This document shows, piece by piece, positions 8,519 through 16,826 of a stretch of 40,368 nt of DNA. Every line of letters starts with the position of its first letter. The stretch's first letter is position 1. Where the stretch lies: contig JAPLUR010000043.1 of the NCBI GenBank assembly GCA_026397505.1, positions 1 to 40,368 of the forward strand, read 5' to 3'. The translations under genes were made by a program, and so were the position numbers. The stretch is from Candidatus Zixiibacteriota bacterium (lineage in GTDB: Bacteria > Zixibacteria > MSB-5A5 > GN15 > PGXB01). Under the pieces are notes generated by a model, which saw nothing but the letters and a program-made list of their open reading frames with translations, searched no databases and was not told the DNA's origin.

Positions 8519-9472
8519 TTATTTAATCTTGGTGACATATGCTTTCAATCCCCAGGCCAGCAGGGGAATCATTATTTCGTGATGTCCGATAAAATTGTAC
8601 CCCGCACCGCCATGGGCCGTGGGACGGGTGACGACATTCATCATGGGGCGATAGTGCGCAATCATATCAAAATTGGCGGTGGTCAGATTGCTTTTCTGCT
8701 TTTTCAAATTGCGCGCCACGGTGAGCGCTTTCAGAAATATTTCCGGCAGCACGACCGCCGACCCGATATTGGCCACTACGCCGCCTCTGTCGGCGTCAAT
8801 CATAAGATTGGCCAATATCTTGAAATCCCGATACGACGCCTCGGCGGTCGGCCCGGCCCGATAGACCGGATGCTGATTAACGATGTCGGTCCCGACCACA
8901 ACATGCACCGTGGCCGGAACACTTAATTTATCCGCCGCAGCCAGCAGCGAGAAATCCCTGTACCGCGCCTTCTTTTTATTAATATATTGACCCGCCGCTT
9001 CTCCCAGACCTAGTGATTCTTTTTCAGCCAGCCGAACGACCTCGCCAAAGCGCCCGGCTGTTTCCTCGGCCATACCGAAAGTACCGTCCGCAAGCCCGGC
9101 CGCTACATCCTCGGAGGTCTGACCGGCAAAAGCCACCTCCAGATCATGAATCAAACCCGCCGAATTAAGAGAGAGCCCGGTCACAATATGATTCTTGACC
9201 AAATCAATAATGATCGGTGCCAGACCGACCTTGATGACATGCGCCCCCATGAGAAAATGAAACGGATAACCTTTGCACCTGGCTCTGGCGGCTCTTTCAA
9301 AAAATTCAAGCAACTCCGAGGCTTTTAGAAACCGGGGCAGGCTGGCAAAAAAAGCGGCCGCGGAACTGTCGCCAAAGGGATACCCAAAATGATCCACCCT
9401 GGCCTTACTTGCACGCCGACTCAGTGGAATTGTCTTCACCCGGCCTAAATCAACTTCCTTAAAACGACCCAT
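8519..9472 (-). CDS. Deoxyhypusine-synthase-like protein, function unknown
   Basis: Protein of 317 residues without signal peptide. The segment FHFLMGAHVIKVGLAPIIID (71-90), then VTGLSLNSAGLIHDLEVAFAG (97-117), resembles the NAD-binding core of the deoxyhypusine synthase superfamily, where a Thr/Ser-x-x-A-N-L-x-H-D motif is typical. A later VVANIGSAVVLPEIFLKAL (232-250) resembles the Gly-rich loop before the active site. The S-W-G-K catalytic lysine motif is not visible: the C-terminus reads GAGYNFIGHHEIMIPLLAWG (289-308). The protein may therefore be a divergent NAD-dependent enzyme with another reaction, such as a polyamine or aminobutyl transfer. This call rests on motif likeness only. It sits 18 bp upstream of the formiminotransferase gene in the same operon. 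Confidence 0.45.
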   Translation of the reverse strand: MGRFKEVDLGRVKTIPLSRRASKARVDHFGYPFGDSSAAAFFASLPRFLKASELLEFFERAARARCKGYPFHFLMGAHVIKVGLAPIIIDLVKNHIVTGLSLNSAGLIHDLEVAFAGQTSEDVAAGLADGTFGMAEETAGRFGEVVRLAEKESLGLGEAAGQYINKKKARYRDFSLLAAADKLSVPATVHVVVGTDIVNQHPVYRAGPTAEASYRDFKILANLMIDADRGGVVANIGSAVVLPEIFLKALTVARNLKKQKSNLTTANFDMIAHYRPMMNVVTRPTAHGGAGYNFIGHHEIMIPLLAWGLKAYVTKIK

Positions 9473-9479
9473 ATCTTCT

Positions 9480-10301
9480 CTAAAAGTCCAGAATTTCTCC
9501 CAGCTTGTATTCCGTCAGTTCCGCTGAGATGGAGCCGACCAGTACTTTCGATTTCATCAGAACCGGCAGCTTGAGGCGGTCGTCGGTCAGCCAGACCGTC
9601 AGTTTTCCCTCATGCTTGAAAATGCCGGAGGTAAGCAGCAGAGGTTCCACCACGATACAGTCGAATTTTCCCGCTTTCACCTTGATCGTTTCCTTCCGAT
9701 GCACTTTCACCTCCATCGGGTATTTCTTGCCGTCGGTAAAATTATCGATAAATAGCGATTTCCCGACTTTGAGTTCCTGCGCGCGAACGAAGTACAACAC
9801 CGAAAGAGCATCCTGCACAAAAGGGGCCACGTCAACGGTGTCTTTTCCAAAGAAAGCTTTATGCGCGGCCTGATCGAAAGTATATGATAATTCCGCACGG
9901 TAACTGCCTTCACTGAGTTTCTTTTCAAAACGCCAGGAATACAACCCCACGGCATCGACAATTGACGTGACTTTATCCTCTACCCGGTAAAACGAAGAAA
10001 AAAACTTGTTCGAATTGGCGGTGGAAATCGTCAGGTAGCAGGGGCGCCCGTTGTATTCAATCAGGTCGCCGACTTCCATTATCGCCGACCCGGCATTTAT
10101 GAAACCGTAGCCGATATCGAAAGTGAGTTTTTCGCCCGGGCCGAAAGCAACATTTTCTATGTACCTATCAAGTCCCGGGTCATCGGGCGTCGCCGGTTTG
10201 GTGGATTGGGCCGAGGCCGGACTGAGTGCCAGATGCAATAAATATCCGGTTGCAATCACCGCCGACAAAAAGGCCGTTATCAGATAAATCTTCCTTTTCA
10301 T
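9480..10301 (-). CDS. Exported DUF3108 protein
   Basis: Protein of 273 residues with a Sec signal peptide (MKRK, hydrophobic run, LALSPASAQS at about 22-33). The mature part has the DUF3108 pattern: GPGEKLTFDIGYGFINAGSA (55-74), then SIVDAVGLYSWRFEKKLSEG near 111-130, and a second half of regular beta strands with KVHRKETIKVKAGKFDC. DUF3108 proteins are periplasmic beta-rich proteins of unknown role, possibly lipid or cell-envelope binding. It is 2 bp from the phosphatase gene and 7 bp before the next gene, so it is inside the operon. A GAGAG ribosome binding site precedes the ATG by 6 bases. Confidence 0.75.
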   Translation of the reverse strand: MKRKIYLITAFLSAVIATGYLLHLALSPASAQSTKPATPDDPGLDRYIENVAFGPGEKLTFDIGYGFINAGSAIMEVGDLIEYNGRPCYLTISTANSNKFFSSFYRVEDKVTSIVDAVGLYSWRFEKKLSEGSYRAELSYTFDQAAHKAFFGKDTVDVAPFVQDALSVLYFVRAQELKVGKSLFIDNFTDGKKYPMEVKVHRKETIKVKAGKFDCIVVEPLLLTSGIFKHEGKLTVWLTDDRLKLPVLMKSKVLVGSISAELTEYKLGEILDF

Positions 10302-10303
10302 AA

Positions 10304-10801
10304 TCAGCTCTCTGATTCAGCCTTCCTGCAAGCGGCTTCAATTATCAAGGGCAGGATTCTCCCCAATTCCTCCCCGATCTCAATAAAAGTCTGGTTGTAC
10401 ATATCAAGCGAGCCGCCGATGGGATCGGCCACCCCTTCCCCTTCGCAGCCCGGTTCGGGATAATTCTTGAGGAGGAAGGTCCTCTCGCGCGCTTCGGGCG
10501 CCTGTCGAATAACTTCATAGCAATGCGACGATGTCATACAGATAATGAGATCGGCCGGCTCTATCAATTCCGGGATCAGCGGATGCGAGCGATGACGGCT
10601 GATATCGGCATCCCAGATACGGCAGGCTTCGATAGCATAGACTGTGGCCGGAAAGCCGGAAGCCGCCGCAGTACCGCAGGAAAAGACCTCTATGCCGGAC
10701 ACCTTCTGATTTTCCAATAACCGGCGCAACCCCCCTTCAGCCATCGGGGAGCGACAGGTGTTTCCCGTGCACACGAACATTACTCGGAATTTATCGCCCA
10801 T
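10304..10801 (-). CDS. Low-molecular-weight protein phosphatase (Tyr/Arg type)
   Basis: Cytoplasmic phosphatase of 165 residues from the chosen ATG at 10801, which shares one base with the TsaC stop (TGATG) and is preceded by AAAGGA. The open frame extends upstream but only through the neighbouring gene. The P-loop is VCTGNTCRSPMAE: nucleophile C11, R17, S18. The general acid is D126 in VADPIGG. The P-loop threonine T15 is the residue known to favour phospho-arginine in Bacillus YwlE, and ywlE also sits close to the TsaC homologue ywlC there. An arginine phosphatase role is therefore possible; a tyrosine phosphatase role in envelope or polysaccharide control is the alternative. Confidence 0.88.
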   Translation of the reverse strand: MGDKFRVMFVCTGNTCRSPMAEGGLRRLLENQKVSGIEVFSCGTAAASGFPATVYAIEACRIWDADISRHRSHPLIPELIEPADLIICMTSSHCYEVIRQAPEARERTFLLKNYPEPGCEGEGVADPIGGSLDMYNQTFIEIGEELGRILPLIIEAACRKAESES

Positions 10802-11439
10802 CAGTTCCTTTCCAGCGATTTTGAGATTTCCTCGGCCGGTATGGCTCCGCTTCGAAGAATGCGGTATGCCTTGCCGGATGAGCAATCCACAACTGTTGAG
10901 ACCGGCGATCTCAACGGGCCGGCATCAAGATATAGCGCAACCTCCCCGCCAAACAGAGCCGCGATTTCCAGCACCGTCTGCGGCTCCGCTTTTCCCGAAA
11001 GATTGGCGCTCGTGGCGCTCAAATTACCGTCAACCTGCTCCAGTATATTTTTAATTACCGGCGAAGAGGAGTACCGAATTCCCACTTTCCCTTCTACCAC
11101 AACCGGCGGGCGCTCCGCCGAGCAGGCTTTCAGCACCAAGGTAAGCGGGCCCGGAAGAAAACAATCGGCCAGCTTCCGCGAGAAATCATTCTCCTCACCG
11201 ATTATTCCAATTTCCTTTCGTGAGCGGACAAAGACCGCCGTCGGCACGGTCTTATCTCTCTTTTTCAAATCATACAACCGCGCCATGGCGCGAATATCAT
11301 CAGTCCGTGCTATCAGACCGTACCTTGTCTCGGTCGGTGCTACCACCAGACATCCTTTTTTCAGTATTTCGGCCGTCAATATAATCAGGCTCCTGTCCGG
11401 ATGAAGGGGATCAATTTCCCGGATATAAGGTGGAATCAT
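10801..11439 (-). CDS. tsaC: L-threonylcarbamoyladenylate synthase (TsaC/Sua5/YwlC)
   Basis: Makes threonylcarbamoyl-AMP from threonine, bicarbonate and ATP, the first step of t6A37 modification of ANN-decoding tRNAs. The 212-residue protein is the short TsaC/YwlC form without the Sua5 C-terminal domain. Motifs: APTETRYGL (34-42, usually PTDTVYGL), LKKRDKTVP (58-66), PGPLTLVL near 96, LSATSANLSG near 139 and STVVD near 183. The start overlaps the upstream SPOR gene by 29 bp without an obvious ribosome binding site, so translation is probably coupled. Its stop codon overlaps the phosphatase start. The partner TsaD/B/E genes are not in the window. Confidence 0.9.
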   Translation of the reverse strand: MIPPYIREIDPLHPDRSLIILTAEILKKGCLVVAPTETRYGLIARTDDIRAMARLYDLKKRDKTVPTAVFVRSRKEIGIIGEENDFSRKLADCFLPGPLTLVLKACSAERPPVVVEGKVGIRYSSSPVIKNILEQVDGNLSATSANLSGKAEPQTVLEIAALFGGEVALYLDAGPLRSPVSTVVDCSSGKAYRILRSGAIPAEEISKSLERN

Positions 11440-12043
11440 CTGTCGGCTCTGTGCCGGGTTTGGCGCCGGCGGCGGAATCGGTCATCGGCGGCTCGGCCGC
11501 ACCGGGTTCATCCAGCGTCTTTATATTTACATTTACTCTGACCACCCAGGCCGATTCATAACCGGCATCCCTGACGGTCGAAAGATATTTCTCGGCCTCA
11601 TCCCGGCTCGAAAAATCCCCCACCCTGACTTTATAATATGGCACTTCGTAATCCATCCAAACCTTCTGATAGAATACTTCCCGGGCAATATTCAATTCCT
11701 TCGCGGCCGGGCCGTACAACTTGGACGTATAAAGCTGAATCCGATATGATTCATATGAGTCAGCCCTGATTCCAGACCGCGAGCCCGACCGATCAACCAA
11801 TGCATATTCCCGCCCGAAAGTGGTGTCATCTCCTGCGAAAAGTGGATAGTGGGCTGGAATATTCAAAGTGTCGCCATCCAGACTGAGCGGATAAGGAAAT
11901 GAGGCCGGCAGCGATTGGCGTGATATTTCCTTCTCGGCCGGCCGATGGAATGTCCCGCTGCAGCCGGAAAAGATCCCCAAAAGGAATGATGCCAGCAGTG
12001 CCGGGCCTGCCACCGTTCTATAGATATTTCTTGAGAGATTCAT
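11411..12043 (-). CDS. SPOR-domain lipoprotein
   Basis: Predicted lipoprotein of 210 residues. The signal sequence ends in a lipobox-like LLGIFSGC with cysteine at 28, so the mature protein is anchored to a membrane. After a low-complexity linker, residues about 97-172 form a SPOR domain: SYRIQLYTSKLYGPAAKELN, VPYYKVRVGDFSSRDEAEKY and YESAWVVRVNV. SPOR domains bind denuded peptidoglycan at division sites. The C-terminal tail is rich in Ala, Pro, Thr and Asp. The gene overlaps both neighbours (26 bp with the pyrophosphorylase gene, 29 bp with tsaC). Confidence 0.75.
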   Translation of the reverse strand: MNLSRNIYRTVAGPALLASFLLGIFSGCSGTFHRPAEKEISRQSLPASFPYPLSLDGDTLNIPAHYPLFAGDDTTFGREYALVDRSGSRSGIRADSYESYRIQLYTSKLYGPAAKELNIAREVFYQKVWMDYEVPYYKVRVGDFSSRDEAEKYLSTVRDAGYESAWVVRVNVNIKTLDEPGAAEPPMTDSAAGAKPGTEPTDDSTLYPGN

Positions 12044-13097
12044 CTTTGCTGAATTCCGCGAGAACTCGCTTTACCTCATCGGCCTTTGTTTTATGCGCCA
12101 CCAGAACAATATCATTGGTCTTGACAATTACCAGGTCGGATACGCCCAGGGCGACGATAATACCATCCGTCTCATTGTAAACAGTGGTCTCGTAAGAATC
12201 GGCGATATGAGCGTCTCCAACGACAACGTTGTTTTCCTGATCCCGTTCCTTGTAGCGCTCCAGAGCATTCCAGGAACCTACATCATCCCAGATCAGGTCG
12301 GCCTTTATGGTCAGCACGTTGGCCGCGTTTTCAAGCACGGCAAAATCGATCGAAATCGGCTCGCTCTTCTCATACAGCTCACTCCGGAGACTCGTCTCCG
12401 ATGCCGAACCTATTCCGGCGGCATATTTGCTCAAAAGACTCCCCATCTCCGGCTGGCATTGGTGAATCGATTCGAGCACCGATTCCACCGACCAGATAAA
12501 CATGCCGGAGTTCCATAGGTGCTGCCGCCCATAGTAGTACTGCTGCGCCACGGTCGGTTTCGGTTTTTCCGTAAAAGAATCAACCTGATAGACAGAAAGT
12601 CCATTTATTGCCTTGTACATTCCGGCCAGCTTGATATATCCATAGCTGGTCTCCGCCCTGGTCGGCTCAATACCGATCGTAATCAGGCAATCCTCTTGCG
12701 AGGCGATTTCGGCGCCGGCCCGAATTATATCAAGGAGCTTGGCCGCCGGCCGGATAATATGGTCCGCCGATAGAACGACCATAACTGCCTTCGGATCGAG
12801 CCGTTTCAGATGCTCGGCCGCCAGCCCAATGGCCAGACAGGTGTTTCTTCCCCTTGGCTCGGAAATCATATTCTCCGCTCCAAGGTCCGAAATCTCCTCC
12901 AGGATAGGTTGAACCATATTCTCTGAGGTGACCACATAGATTCTCTCTTTCGGTATCAAAGGGAGAATCCTGTCCAGGGTCTCCTGAAGCATCGTTTTAT
13001 CGGAAATCAAACGCAGAAGCTGTTTGGGCCGGCCAGCCCGGGAAAGAGGCCAGAATCGCTCTCCTTTCCCTCCTGCGAGTATAACTCCATAAATCAA
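12018..13097 (-). CDS. manC: Mannose-1-phosphate guanylyltransferase
   Basis: Sugar nucleotidyltransferase of 359 residues, making GDP-mannose from mannose-1-phosphate and GTP for surface polysaccharides. Motifs: LAGGKGERFWPLSR (7-20) with the following RPKQLL, EPRGRNTCLAIGLAA near 80, LSADHII near 108 and FTEKPK near 175. It lacks the cupin-type isomerase domain of long bifunctional ManC enzymes. The start is TTG, giving the exact family N-terminus, with GGAGG eight bases upstream. It is the first gene of the eleven-gene operon, 25 bases after the predicted transcription start. Another hexose-1-phosphate specificity cannot be excluded. Confidence 0.88.
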   Translation of the reverse strand: MIYGVILAGGKGERFWPLSRAGRPKQLLRLISDKTMLQETLDRILPLIPKERIYVVTSENMVQPILEEISDLGAENMISEPRGRNTCLAIGLAAEHLKRLDPKAVMVVLSADHIIRPAAKLLDIIRAGAEIASQEDCLITIGIEPTRAETSYGYIKLAGMYKAINGLSVYQVDSFTEKPKPTVAQQYYYGRQHLWNSGMFIWSVESVLESIHQCQPEMGSLLSKYAAGIGSASETSLRSELYEKSEPISIDFAVLENAANVLTIKADLIWDDVGSWNALERYKERDQENNVVVGDAHIADSYETTVYNETDGIIVALGVSDLVIVKTNDIVLVAHKTKADEVKRVLAEFSKDESLKKYL

Positions 13098-13128
13098 CGG
13101 TCGTTCCTCCGCTTAAATATAAACAAAT

Positions 13129-13157
13129 ATATTAGCCTATAATCTCGGCAAAGTCAA
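13129..13157 (-). promoter_or_regulatory. Sigma-70-type promoter of the eleven-gene operon
   Basis: On the minus strand TTGACT (13157-13152) is followed after exactly 17 bp by TAATAT (13134-13129). Transcription should start near 13122, giving a leader of about 25 bases with GGAGG before the TTG start. It lies in the 70-bp gap between the MEMO-AMMECR1 and manC genes. Confidence 0.7.
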
Positions 13158-13167
13158 TATCCGCAGG

Positions 13168-14679
13168 CTACTCGCCAAAAATCACGGCTTGGAATCGATA
13201 AACAACGGCGTCAGGTGATTTGTAGGCCTGCCGGTCAAGTCCGGCCTTAACACAAGTCTGTTCCAAAAATTCGGTTACGCTCCAACCATATTCAACGGCT
13301 ACCTGGGGAAGAAGCAAACCGCGCTGGGTTCCTATGAAGATCATCAATCCGTCCCGGCCGACTTTTATCTCATTGAAGGAGCCGATTTTTTCCATCGGAG
13401 TCAGCACCGAAATCTCAATATGCAGCCGATCTATCTCGTCGGCCCTGACCGGCGGGAAACGCGGATCCGAAACCGCCGCCTGCACCGCACAGATCGAGAC
13501 TGTCTTATAAAGCGGCTCGGTGGCCGTGGTATGGCCGATACAGCCCCGAAGCATTCCATTCTCCTCAAGCGTTACAAAAGCGGCCCCGAACTTCTGAAGA
13601 TTTTCCGGCACCTCAAATTCCGGGATTTTGTTGTCTTTGATATAACTCGTCAGAGATTCCCGGGCAATCTGCAGAAGTCTTTTCTTGCCCGGTTCATCGA
13701 GATTGAATTTGGCCGCCAGCTCTTTATCATTGGATGTAGTCATAGAATTTTTCACCGGTTTTTTATCTTTGATGTCCGACTCTTTATACAAAACCGCCGC
13801 GACATATCCCACCACGCTGCTCTTATCGCCGGTAACATCTCCTGAATCGCGATATTTCAGGATTTTGACCCGGTTGGCTCCTTTTGCCACAGCCGCCTTT
13901 ATCACGGCGACAGCAGCTCCCCCGCCGCAAAGCTCAGTTTTCCCATTACGCAGATACTGCAGTAACCGGTCCGCATCAAGATTCAGCAGGCAATCCATTC
14001 CCAGCGAGTCCATCTTGCCGCCGGCCGAGGCCGGACGGTAATGCTGCCAGTCGGTCGAGGCAATCATTATCGTGCGGGCATCCGAAGGCATAAGTTCCAG
14101 GGCGTCGGTCATCAGCTTGACCGCATTATCATCGGGATTGCCCATTATCAGCGGAACTATTTTAAAATCCTTGAGAACCGTTTGAAGATACGGCAACTGC
14201 ACCTCGAGGCAATGCTCACGAGAATACGCCGCCGCTATAGTATCAATCCCCCGGTCGTGTTTCAGAAGCACATTGCAGAGCGAATCGTCACAGGAGACGT
14301 TTCCCAATGGCGTTTTCCATACTACCCCCGGGCCGTAGACCGAAATCCCCTGAAATCCATATTGATGGCTCGGGCCGCATAAAATCACGCGGTTGATGGG
14401 GGAGTTTTCCAGCAGCTTATAAGCATAAGCCGCAACGTAGCCGGAATAGACAAGCCCCGCATGAGGAACAATCATGGCGATAATTTGACCGTCAATGGCC
14501 GGGATATCCTTGGCTGCGTTCAAGTGACCCGAAACCATAGCTTTTAATTCCGTCGGGTCCGATGGGTAGAATTTCCCCGCCACAGCCGGCTCCCTGATCG
14601 CCCCGTAGGATACGGCCGGACTGAGATTTATGAAGAGGGTCAGGATACTGATAAAAAACAGAAATTTTTTCATACTCAT
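13168..14679 (-). CDS. MEMO-AMMECR1 fusion with signal peptide (AmmeMemoRadiSam proteins B and A)
   Basis: Fusion protein of about 503 residues. Residues 3-26 form a Sec signal peptide (MKK, hydrophobic run, AVSYG). Residues about 28-300 are a MEMO domain: EPAVAGKFYPSDP, IVPHAGLVYSGY, CGPSHQYGF, EHCLEVQLPYLQ, STDWQHY and LCGGGAAV. The putative metal ligands H73, H105 and C251 correspond to the human MEMO1 ligands and are kept. Residues about 325-503 are an AMMECR1 domain with the hallmark LRGCIG (378-383) and DPRFPP (405-410). MEMO and AMMECR1 with a radical SAM enzyme form the AmmeMemoRadiSam set, whose reaction is unknown. The radical SAM partner is encoded divergently next door. The ATGs at 14679 and 14673 are alternative starts, neither with a strong ribosome binding site; the longer open frame adds a non-conserved tail that destroys the signal peptide. 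Confidence 0.88.
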   Translation of the reverse strand: MSMKKFLFFISILTLFINLSPAVSYGAIREPAVAGKFYPSDPTELKAMVSGHLNAAKDIPAIDGQIIAMIVPHAGLVYSGYVAAYAYKLLENSPINRVILCGPSHQYGFQGISVYGPGVVWKTPLGNVSCDDSLCNVLLKHDRGIDTIAAAYSREHCLEVQLPYLQTVLKDFKIVPLIMGNPDDNAVKLMTDALELMPSDARTIMIASTDWQHYRPASAGGKMDSLGMDCLLNLDADRLLQYLRNGKTELCGGGAAVAVIKAAVAKGANRVKILKYRDSGDVTGDKSSVVGYVAAVLYKESDIKDKKPVKNSMTTSNDKELAAKFNLDEPGKKRLLQIARESLTSYIKDNKIPEFEVPENLQKFGAAFVTLEENGMLRGCIGHTTATEPLYKTVSICAVQAAVSDPRFPPVRADEIDRLHIEISVLTPMEKIGSFNEIKVGRDGLMIFIGTQRGLLLPQVAVEYGWSVTEFLEQTCVKAGLDRQAYKSPDAVVYRFQAVIFGE

Positions 14680-14729
14680 TTTCAATTTCAGAATACTATT
14701 CTTTATACACCCGGTCAAGGAAAAAAGTG

Positions 14730-14758
14730 TTGACAGTTTTGACCTAATTGATTGTATA
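14730..14758 (+). promoter_or_regulatory. Promoter of the DUF362-radical SAM unit
   Basis: TTGACA (14730-14735) is followed after 17 bp by TGTATA (14753-14758). A transcript would start about at the ATG at 14767, so it may be leaderless. No ribosome binding site is visible before that ATG. A TATGAT at 14766-14771 is another -10 candidate but has no well-spaced -35. Confidence 0.4.
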
Positions 14759-14766
14759 TGCTTTGT

Positions 14767-15687
14767 ATGATTAGAGTTGTGATTGCAAAGGCTTCGGGCG
14801 GCGATTCCGGCAGGCATCTCAGCAAAGATGAATATCGGGGGCTTCTGGAGTCCGGGTTCAAAGCGCTGGCCGGTCTGAACGATATAAAATCATCGGTATC
14901 CAAATTCCTGCCGGGCGGGACAATCGGTCTCAAAGTCAGCTGCCTGGCCAGAAAATTCAACTCCACGCCGGTGCCGCTGGCCGATGCTCTCGTGGAACTA
15001 TTGATCCAGACCGGCATCTCGGAAAATAAAATTATCATCTGGGAGCGCACCAATCAGGAACTGGAATCGGCCGGATATGCTCTCAACACCTCGGCCGCCG
15101 GACGAAAGTGCCTGGGAACCGATACCGACGGCTATGGATACAGCCGCGATTTTTATAGCTCCGGGCCGGTCAATTCACTGGTCAGCCGGATATTGACCGA
15201 AACTGTCGATCACAATATCAATCTCCCCGTTCTTAAAGATCATTCCATCGCCGGTCTGTCTTCCGGAATGAAAAATATGTATGGAGCCATCAACAACCCC
15301 AATAAATATCATGACACCAATTGCGACCCCTTTGTCGCCCATGTTTCCAACTTAGAACCGCTGAAGGCCAAAAACCGCCTCAGCATTATCGATGCCGTCC
15401 GGGTGCAGTATAACGGCGGACCGGGGTTCGACAGCCGCTACCTGGCCCGCTATAACGGCCTTATTCTCTCCGACAATCCGGTTGCCGCCGACCGGGTGGC
15501 TCTGGAAATTCTGGAGCATTGCCGTCAGCAGAACGCCCTCCCTTCTCTGGAAAAAGCCGGACGACCGGCCAAATTTCTCAAAACCGCCGAGTCGATCGGT
15601 TTGGGTACAGCCGACCTGAGTAAAATTGATTTGAAAGTTATAGTAAAGGATGCCGGCGGCGGCGAACGACCGGGAGAAATGTTCTGA
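14767..15687 (+). CDS. DUF362 family protein
   Basis: Protein of about 306 residues with no signal peptide or added ferredoxin domain. The DUF362 hallmark is seen at about 158-190: LPVLKDHSIAGLSSGMKNMY followed by GAINNPNKYH. The N-terminal part reads IRVVIAKASGGDSGR and then TIGLKVSCLA, as in family members. DUF362 proteins are often fused to or encoded with iron-sulfur or radical SAM proteins; their activity is not established. The chosen start ATG 14767 gives the best N-terminus; TTG 14752 and ATG 14758 are in frame. The stop codon overlaps the start of the radical SAM gene (TGATG), so the two are translationally coupled and probably act together. Confidence 0.8.
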   Translation: MIRVVIAKASGGDSGRHLSKDEYRGLLESGFKALAGLNDIKSSVSKFLPGGTIGLKVSCLARKFNSTPVPLADALVELLIQTGISENKIIIWERTNQELESAGYALNTSAAGRKCLGTDTDGYGYSRDFYSSGPVNSLVSRILTETVDHNINLPVLKDHSIAGLSSGMKNMYGAINNPNKYHDTNCDPFVAHVSNLEPLKAKNRLSIIDAVRVQYNGGPGFDSRYLARYNGLILSDNPVAADRVALEILEHCRQQNALPSLEKAGRPAKFLKTAESIGLGTADLSKIDLKVIVKDAGGGERPGEMF

Positions 15688-16826
15688 TGGAACGAAGATT
15701 CTTCCTGCGCTGCCTCGGATGCAGTTTTCTGGCGTCCGCCATGCTTCAAAGCGATTTTTTCCCGGAAATTCTGGGCGGATTGAAAAGTGCCGAAGCATAC
15801 AGCCTCACCAAGAATCTCTCTTCGGTCGAGGCTCGTTACTACAAGAAATTGCCCGAAGGAGGCGTCGAATGCGGCATCTGCCCGCGCCATTGCCGGGTGA
15901 CCGACCTGGAGCGGGGATACTGCGGCACTCGGGAAAATCGCGCCAACGTGTACCATACCCTTGTTTACGGCCTCGCCTGTTCGATGAATATCGACCCCAT
16001 CGAAAAAAAACCGCTGTTTCACTTCTATCCCGGCACGACCGCCTTCTCACTGGCCACCGCGGGATGCAATGTCAACTGCAAATTTTGCCAGAATTGGGAT
16101 ATATCGCAATCGCGTCCGGAGCAGACCGATAATGTCGACCTGCCGCCAAAAGAGGTAATAGCTATCTGTCGGAATCAGAATCTGCCCACCATCGCCTATA
16201 CTTATTCCGAGCCAACCATCTTTTATGAATATATGTATGATATCGCCGAACTGGGACGCAGTAATTCTATCCGTTCGGTTATGATCAGCAACGGATATAT
16301 GGAAACAGAACCCCTCAAAAATCTTCTTCCCGTCCTCAATGCGGTCAAGGTTGACCTGAAATCAATTCGGGAGGATTACTACAAGAATATCGTTGGCGGC
16401 GAACTAAAACCGGTTCTGGATAGAATTATCCAGATAAAGAAATCGGGCACCTGGCTGGAACTGGTTTATCTGATTGTACCTACTTTGAATGACACACCCG
16501 AGGAGTTTCGGGAATTGGCCGGCTGGGTAAAAACTAATCTGGGAACCGACACCCCGCTTCATTTCTCCCGTTTCTATCCCCAGTATCTGCTGAAAAATCT
16601 CCCGCCGACACCGCAGAAAACGCTGGAAACCGCTTATCAAATCTGCCGCGAAACCGGATTGGAATATGTTTATCTCGGCAACCTCCCCGGCCATCCGGCC
16701 GAATCGACCTACTGTCCCCAGTGCGGCAAGATTCTGATAGAGCGAAAAGGTTACAGGATATATCAAAATAATATTAAGGGGAACCGGTGCTATAATTGCC
16801 AGAGGAACATACCGGGACTATTCTAA
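15687..16826 (+). CDS. amrS: AmmeMemoRadiSam system radical SAM enzyme, Tat-signal form
   Basis: Radical S-adenosylmethionine protein of 379 residues. The 4Fe-4S motif CxxxCxxC is TAGCNVNCKFCQNWD (C127, C131, C134). Before it lies ECGICPRHCRVTDLERGYCG (61-80), the four-cysteine region typical of this PflA-related subfamily. The C-terminus has zinc-ribbon-like cysteine pairs, YCPQCGKIL and NRCYNCQRNIPGLF. The N-terminus RRFFLRCLG followed by a hydrophobic run matches the twin-arginine motif RRxFLK, so the folded iron-sulfur protein may be exported by Tat (inference). This agrees with the signal peptide on the MEMO-AMMECR1 fusion encoded divergently. GGGAG lies 10 bases before the start. The next gene starts on the base after the stop codon. 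Confidence 0.9.
   Translation: MERRFFLRCLGCSFLASAMLQSDFFPEILGGLKSAEAYSLTKNLSSVEARYYKKLPEGGVECGICPRHCRVTDLERGYCGTRENRANVYHTLVYGLACSMNIDPIEKKPLFHFYPGTTAFSLATAGCNVNCKFCQNWDISQSRPEQTDNVDLPPKEVIAICRNQNLPTIAYTYSEPTIFYEYMYDIAELGRSNSIRSVMISNGYMETEPLKNLLPVLNAVKVDLKSIREDYYKNIVGGELKPVLDRIIQIKKSGTWLELVYLIVPTLNDTPEEFRELAGWVKTNLGTDTPLHFSRFYPQYLLKNLPPTPQKTLETAYQICRETGLEYVYLGNLPGHPAESTYCPQCGKILIERKGYRIYQNNIKGNRCYNCQRNIPGLF

Noticed and set aside
14680-14817. Longer MEMO-AMMECR1 protein from 14817
   Set aside because: The extra 46 residues overlap the divergent promoter and would bury the signal peptide.
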